Source of the DNA: Ilumatobacteraceae bacterium
GTDB taxonomy: Bacteria; Actinomycetota; Acidimicrobiia; Acidimicrobiales; Ilumatobacteraceae
Direction of reading: 5' to 3'
Assembly (NCBI GenBank): GCA_021299715.1
Contig: JAJTEL010000002.1
Coordinates: forward strand, 372,001-436,000
DNA length: 64,000 nt
In this document: positions 60,824-64,000 of the stretch, piece after piece
Numbering within the stretch: position 1 is the stretch's first letter
Layout of the letters: every line of letters starts with the position of its first letter
Translations under genes and position numbers: made by a program
The notes under the pieces: generated by a model
Seen by the model: the letters and a program-made list of their open reading frames with translations, nothing else
Told to the model about the DNA's origin: nothing
Database searches by the model: none

Positions 60824-63085
60824 CTACAAACAAATATCTTGAGGACGCACTGGGCATCGAGGAATGTCTTTGCCGATGGCATCACGAATGGCCGCCACAA
60901 TTGCGGGTGTCACCGAAATGCATGGTGGCTCACCAACACCTTTTGCCCCGAGTGGAGCCTGTGGGTCTGGTTCTTCGACGAGTCGCGCAACGACCACCGG
61001 AGCATCGAGTGCCGTGGGCAACAGATAGTCCGTAAAGCTTGGATTTCGAACCCGCCCATTTTCTACGATGATCTCTTCCATGACCGCAAGACCAAGTCCT
61101 TGGGCAATACCACCTTCAATTTGACCTAAGACAGACAGTGGATTGAGGGCTTTGCCAACGTCTTGTGTTGTTGCAATCTGAACAACCTTTACGAGGCCAA
61201 GTTCTGGGTCTACATCAACCACTGCGCGGTGAGCAACAAATGCAAACGCTACGTGGCAGTTTCCTTGGCCGTTCTCGTCGAGGTCTTCTGTGGGCCGATG
61301 ATGGTGTTCAAACTCTTCAGAGATTGTGACGCCCTGTGTGGCTTCATGCACTGAGACTCGCAGAGTTCCGACGGTGTCCACAATGTCGGTGTCATCGATG
61401 ATGAGTCGAATGGGATCCACCCCGTACTTGGCTCCCACATGTTCAAAGAGTCGTTCCCGTACTAAACGACAAGCGCCGTCTACTGCACCGCCGCTCATCC
61501 ATGTTTGACGAGACGCTGAAGTAGAGCCAGCCGAACCGATATTTGTGTCGATGGTGTCGCACACAACATCGTCTACACCCAGGACTGAACGCGCAATCTG
61601 TGGGGCCAACGTGACAAAGCCTTGTCCCACCTCGCTAGTGGCAAACTTCAGCGTTACTGCGCCGTCCTTCAGCGTGCAGCGAGCAGTGGAGTAGTCGTCA
61701 AAACCTTCGCTGTACATGATGTTCTTGATGCTGACGCCCCACCCAATTCCGCGACGGATGTGTTTGCGTTCAGAGGTAATGCCAGAGCCGCCGGGAAGAT
61801 GTAGTTCGTCGACGACGTCGGGAAGTGGCGCAGGAAGGGGAATTTCATTTGTCTCTCTAATGAGACGTTCCACCGGCGCAACGCTTTCCACCGTTTGACC
61901 AGTAATGAGCGTGTCACCTGTTTTCATAGCATTGATGAGGCGAACAGTGACGGGGTCAATTCCTGCAGCGGCGGCAATCTTGTCCATTTGGCCCTCGTGT
62001 GCAAAGCATGCTTGCACAACGCCGAATCCGCGCATGGCACCACACGGTGGATTGTTCGTGCGAACGGCATAACCGTCAACAATTGCATTGTGACAAACGT
62101 ATGGACCTTGCGTGTGCGTGACTCCATTAATGAGAACGGCCGATGATGTGGACGCATACGCTCCACCGTCGAAAACAAAACGGGCTTCAATCTTGATGAG
62201 TTTTCCGTTTTGGTCTGCGTGATGTCGCATCCATACCTTTGCAGGGTGGCGGTGGACATGGCCGAAGAAACTCTCTTCACGTCCGTACTGCATCTTGACT
62301 GGTCGTTTGGTGCGAAGTGCTAACAGCGCAGTGTGCACCTGAAGGCTGATGTCTTCTCGCGCACCAAATGCACCGCCAACGCCGCCGAGAACCAAACGAA
62401 CCCTGTTCTCTGGCAAACCAAGACACGCGGCCATTTGTTTTTGGTCCTCATGAAGCCATTGGGTGGCTACATGAACTTCTACGCCGTGTCCATCATGGTC
62501 GGGAAATCCGAGAGCGGCTTCAGTACCAAGAAACGCCTGATCTTGCATTCCGATGTCATAGGTTCCTTCAACAACAATCGGACCAGTAGCACTGACGTCG
62601 CCTGCAACAATTCGTTGATGACGTATGAGATTTCCATCGGGATGTATTGCGGGAACTGTTCCTGAGATGGCATCTTCTGGCTCTGACAGAACCGGCAACA
62701 ACTCATATTCAACTTTTATTGCAGCCAATGCTCGGCGACAAGTTTCTGGATGATCGGCGGCAACAGCAGCTATTGGCTCACCCATATAACGAACGATGTC
62801 GCGGGCAAAGACGGGTTGGTCTTGGCTGATGAGTCCGTACGTGGGAAGTCCCGGAACATCGTCGGCGGTAATGATGGTTTCGACACCCGTGATCTTCCAT
62901 GCTTCGCTGTAGTCAATAGAGATGATTCGCGCGTGAGCGTGTGGAGATCGCAGAGTCGCACCCCACAGCATATTTTCTGCATTGAGGTCTGATGTGAACG
63001 AGAAGTCGCCGCGTACCTTGGCTGCTCCGTCCGGGCGAAGCGCACTATTCCCAAGTACATCTCTTCGTGTTTTGGTAATTGTCAT
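60824..63085 (-). CDS. Xanthine dehydrogenase family molybdopterin-binding subunit
   Basis: Large catalytic subunit (753 aa) of a molybdenum hydroxylase. The N-terminal a/b hammerhead domain starts GAAKVRGDFSFTSDLNAENM. Molybdopterin motifs are GGVGGAFGAREDISLQVH and NPPCGAMRGFGVVQACFAHE. The active-site Glu is in PLGAKGVGEPPCISVTPAIV. The GAMRGFG stretch is of the XdhA/PucD type; the AYxCSFR motif of CO dehydrogenase is absent. The start overlaps the 2Fe-2S subunit stop by 4 bases. The purine or other heterocycle substrate remains open. Confidence 0.92.
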   Translation of the reverse strand: MTITKTRRDVLGNSALRPDGAAKVRGDFSFTSDLNAENMLWGATLRSPHAHARIISIDYSEAWKITGVETIITADDVPGLPTYGLISQDQPVFARDIVRYMGEPIAAVAADHPETCRRALAAIKVEYELLPVLSEPEDAISGTVPAIHPDGNLIRHQRIVAGDVSATGPIVVEGTYDIGMQDQAFLGTEAALGFPDHDGHGVEVHVATQWLHEDQKQMAACLGLPENRVRLVLGGVGGAFGAREDISLQVHTALLALRTKRPVKMQYGREESFFGHVHRHPAKVWMRHHADQNGKLIKIEARFVFDGGAYASTSSAVLINGVTHTQGPYVCHNAIVDGYAVRTNNPPCGAMRGFGVVQACFAHEGQMDKIAAAAGIDPVTVRLINAMKTGDTLITGQTVESVAPVERLIRETNEIPLPAPLPDVVDELHLPGGSGITSERKHIRRGIGWGVSIKNIMYSEGFDDYSTARCTLKDGAVTLKFATSEVGQGFVTLAPQIARSVLGVDDVVCDTIDTNIGSAGSTSASRQTWMSGGAVDGACRLVRERLFEHVGAKYGVDPIRLIIDDTDIVDTVGTLRVSVHEATQGVTISEEFEHHHRPTEDLDENGQGNCHVAFAFVAHRAVVDVDPELGLVKVVQIATTQDVGKALNPLSVLGQIEGGIAQGLGLAVMEEIIVENGRVRNPSFTDYLLPTALDAPVVVARLVEEPDPQAPLGAKGVGEPPCISVTPAIVAAIRDAIGKDIPRCPVRPQDICL

Positions 63086-63570
63086 GACTCAACTCCGTTG
63101 CGAGAGGCGATGACTGCGTCGACGGCAGCAAAAATTCGTCCGTAGCCGGTGCAACGACAAATATTTCCTGACAACGCTTCTTTTACTTCTAGTTCTGATG
63201 GTGAATGGTTCTGGTCGAGCAAGTGATGAACTGCCATGACAAGTCCAGGAGTGCAAAACCCGCACTGAACTGCGCCTTCTGTAATGAATGCTTCTTGGAC
63301 ATCTGTAAGCGTGCCATCTGAATTTAGACCCTCAACGGTTGCAATCTCACAATTCACTGCACTTGCGGCCATCACTAAACAACTACAAACTGACTCACCG
63401 TTAACAAAAACAGTGCAACTTCCACATTCGCCTTGCTCACAAGCACCTTTTGCACCTGGAAGACCGAGTCGTTCACGCAATACGTACAGCAGGCTCTCAC
63501 CAATCCACGCATCTGCTACCTGATGTTCAACTCCATTTACTGTGAGTGAATAGAACTCGGCTGAACTCAT
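63082..63570 (-). CDS. (2Fe-2S)-binding small subunit of molybdenum hydroxylase
   Basis: A 162-residue iron-sulfur subunit carrying two [2Fe-2S] clusters. The plant-ferredoxin cluster uses CEQGECGSCTVFVNGESVCSC (about residues 43-63), and the second uses QCGFCTPGLVMAVHHLLDQ with SGNICRCTGYGRIFAAV. Order and spacing match CoxS/XdhC-type subunits. It overlaps both neighbours by 4 bases, and electrons should pass from the molybdenum subunit through it to the FAD subunit. Confidence 0.94.
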   Translation of the reverse strand: MSSAEFYSLTVNGVEHQVADAWIGESLLYVLRERLGLPGAKGACEQGECGSCTVFVNGESVCSCLVMAASAVNCEIATVEGLNSDGTLTDVQEAFITEGAVQCGFCTPGLVMAVHHLLDQNHSPSELEVKEALSGNICRCTGYGRIFAAVDAVIASRNGVES

Positions 63571-64000
63571 GACTGAACTCCTCTTTGTACCAAACGTTGC
63601 GCAAGAACACCCACAGCATGACGTCGGTAGACCGCTGTAGAACGATGATCATCGATTGGCTTCGACTCTTGCGACACAAGTCGTCCAAACTCTTTTGCTA
63701 CGTCGTCAGAAACTGACCCGTCGGCTGCAAGATTTTGAGAAAGAAACTGCTCAGCATGTGGACACCGCAACACCGTGGGACCAACGCTGCCGAGAGCAAT
63801 TCGTGGGGATCCGTCTTGTAACGCAAAACAGGCAGAAGCAACGGAAATAACCATTGCATTGCGTACGCCCACCTTGGCGTACCCCTGTCGGCCATTACGG
63901 ATGGGGAGTGTGACGCCAAGAATGATTTCGTTTTGTTCTCGCGAATTCCTCTTTGGTCCCACCATGAAGTCCGAAACAGGTACATCTCGTGTTGTGTTCA
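63567..64000 (-). CDS. FAD-binding subunit of molybdenum hydroxylase (partial, runs off window)
   Basis: C-terminal part of a CoxM/XdhB-type FAD subunit. The frame stays open to the right edge of the window: residues TRDVPVSDFMVGPKRN lead into the visible part, so the true start lies beyond 64000. Family features are DFMVGPKRNSREQNEIILGV, GYAKVGVRNAMVISVASACFALQD and the C-terminal CODH-like domain with YRRHAVGVLAQRLV. Its stop overlaps the small-subunit ATG by 4 bases. It belongs to the same three-gene operon. Confidence 0.88.
   Translation of the reverse strand, partial: NTTRDVPVSDFMVGPKRNSREQNEIILGVTLPIRNGRQGYAKVGVRNAMVISVASACFALQDGSPRIALGSVGPTVLRCPHAEQFLSQNLAADGSVSDDVAKEFGRLVSQESKPIDDHRSTAVYRRHAVGVLAQRLVQRGVQS

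Noticed and set aside
60824-63965. CO dehydrogenase (cox) operon
   Set aside because: The three-subunit order fits, but the large subunit has GAMRGFG rather than the AYxCSFR or AYRGAGR active-site motifs, so a xanthine dehydrogenase-type enzyme is more likely.

Overview
The window looks like chromosome from an actinobacterium, most likely class Acidimicrobiia (for example the Ilumatobacteraceae). This is inferred from gene content and order; no 16S rRNA gene or marker search was available. The evidence is a classical menaquinone pathway, an F420-type luciferase-like oxidoreductase next to acyl-CoA enzymes, an ANTAR regulator upstream of polA-rpsA-coaE-uvrB-uvrA (the order I know from Mycobacterium), an actinobacterial rapZ and gap-pgk-tpi-secG block, and roughly balanced base composition by eye. 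Genes are packed tightly. Many start codons overlap the previous stop by 4 bases and no gene-free stretch exceeds about 110 bases. I saw no phage, insertion sequence, CRISPR or rRNA.

Layout. 0.1-8.4 kb: a CorC/HlyC membrane protein, then menaquinone genes on both strands (menE, menA, menH, menD, menF, ubiE/menG) with a DsbA/FrnE-like oxidoreductase among them; menB and menC are not here. 8.5-13.4 kb: lipid or xenobiotic catabolism (acyl-CoA dehydrogenase, acyl-CoA ligase, luciferase-like oxidoreductase, MaoC hydratase) and a small membrane protein. 13.4-19.6 kb: era, a DinG-type helicase, uppS, a divergent uppS-like gene, recO and glyS. 19.7-23.5 kb: a small monooxygenase-like protein and trpC-trpF-trpB-trpA. 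23.5-29.6 kb: a Cys/His-rich small protein, a Bcp peroxiredoxin, fabZ, an acetyltransferase, and the type II fatty-acid operon fabD-fabH-fabG-acpP-fabF. 29.7-44.7 kb: tRNA-Leu(CAA), a Gre-like coiled-coil protein coupled to an ANTAR regulator, polA, rpsA, coaE, uvrB, uvrA, uvrC, two methyltransferases and rapZ. 44.8-55.4 kb: gap, pgk, tpi, a five-gene peptide ABC transporter, secG, tRNA-Leu(AAG) and pyk. 55.4-64 kb: an MFS transporter, a serine hydrolase, a thiolase with its DUF35 partner, an FAD lactone oxidase and a molybdenum hydroxylase operon cut by the right edge.

The most interesting observation is the divergent pair at 16.2-17.6 kb. One cis-prenyltransferase keeps the catalytic aspartate but has lost the C-terminal RxG motif and the metal-binding glutamate. 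Its neighbour has lost the active site but keeps exactly those two features. This is the same division of labour as the eukaryotic DHDDS/NgBR enzyme and suggests a two-subunit undecaprenyl-diphosphate synthase in a bacterium. Second, at least eight genes start exactly six bases after a TANNNT box, a signature of leaderless transcription, and in three places the upstream stop codon forms the first bases of such a box. Third, each of the two tRNA-Leu genes is followed within 0-5 bases by a protein start, and one of these tRNAs carries the unusual anticodon AAG.
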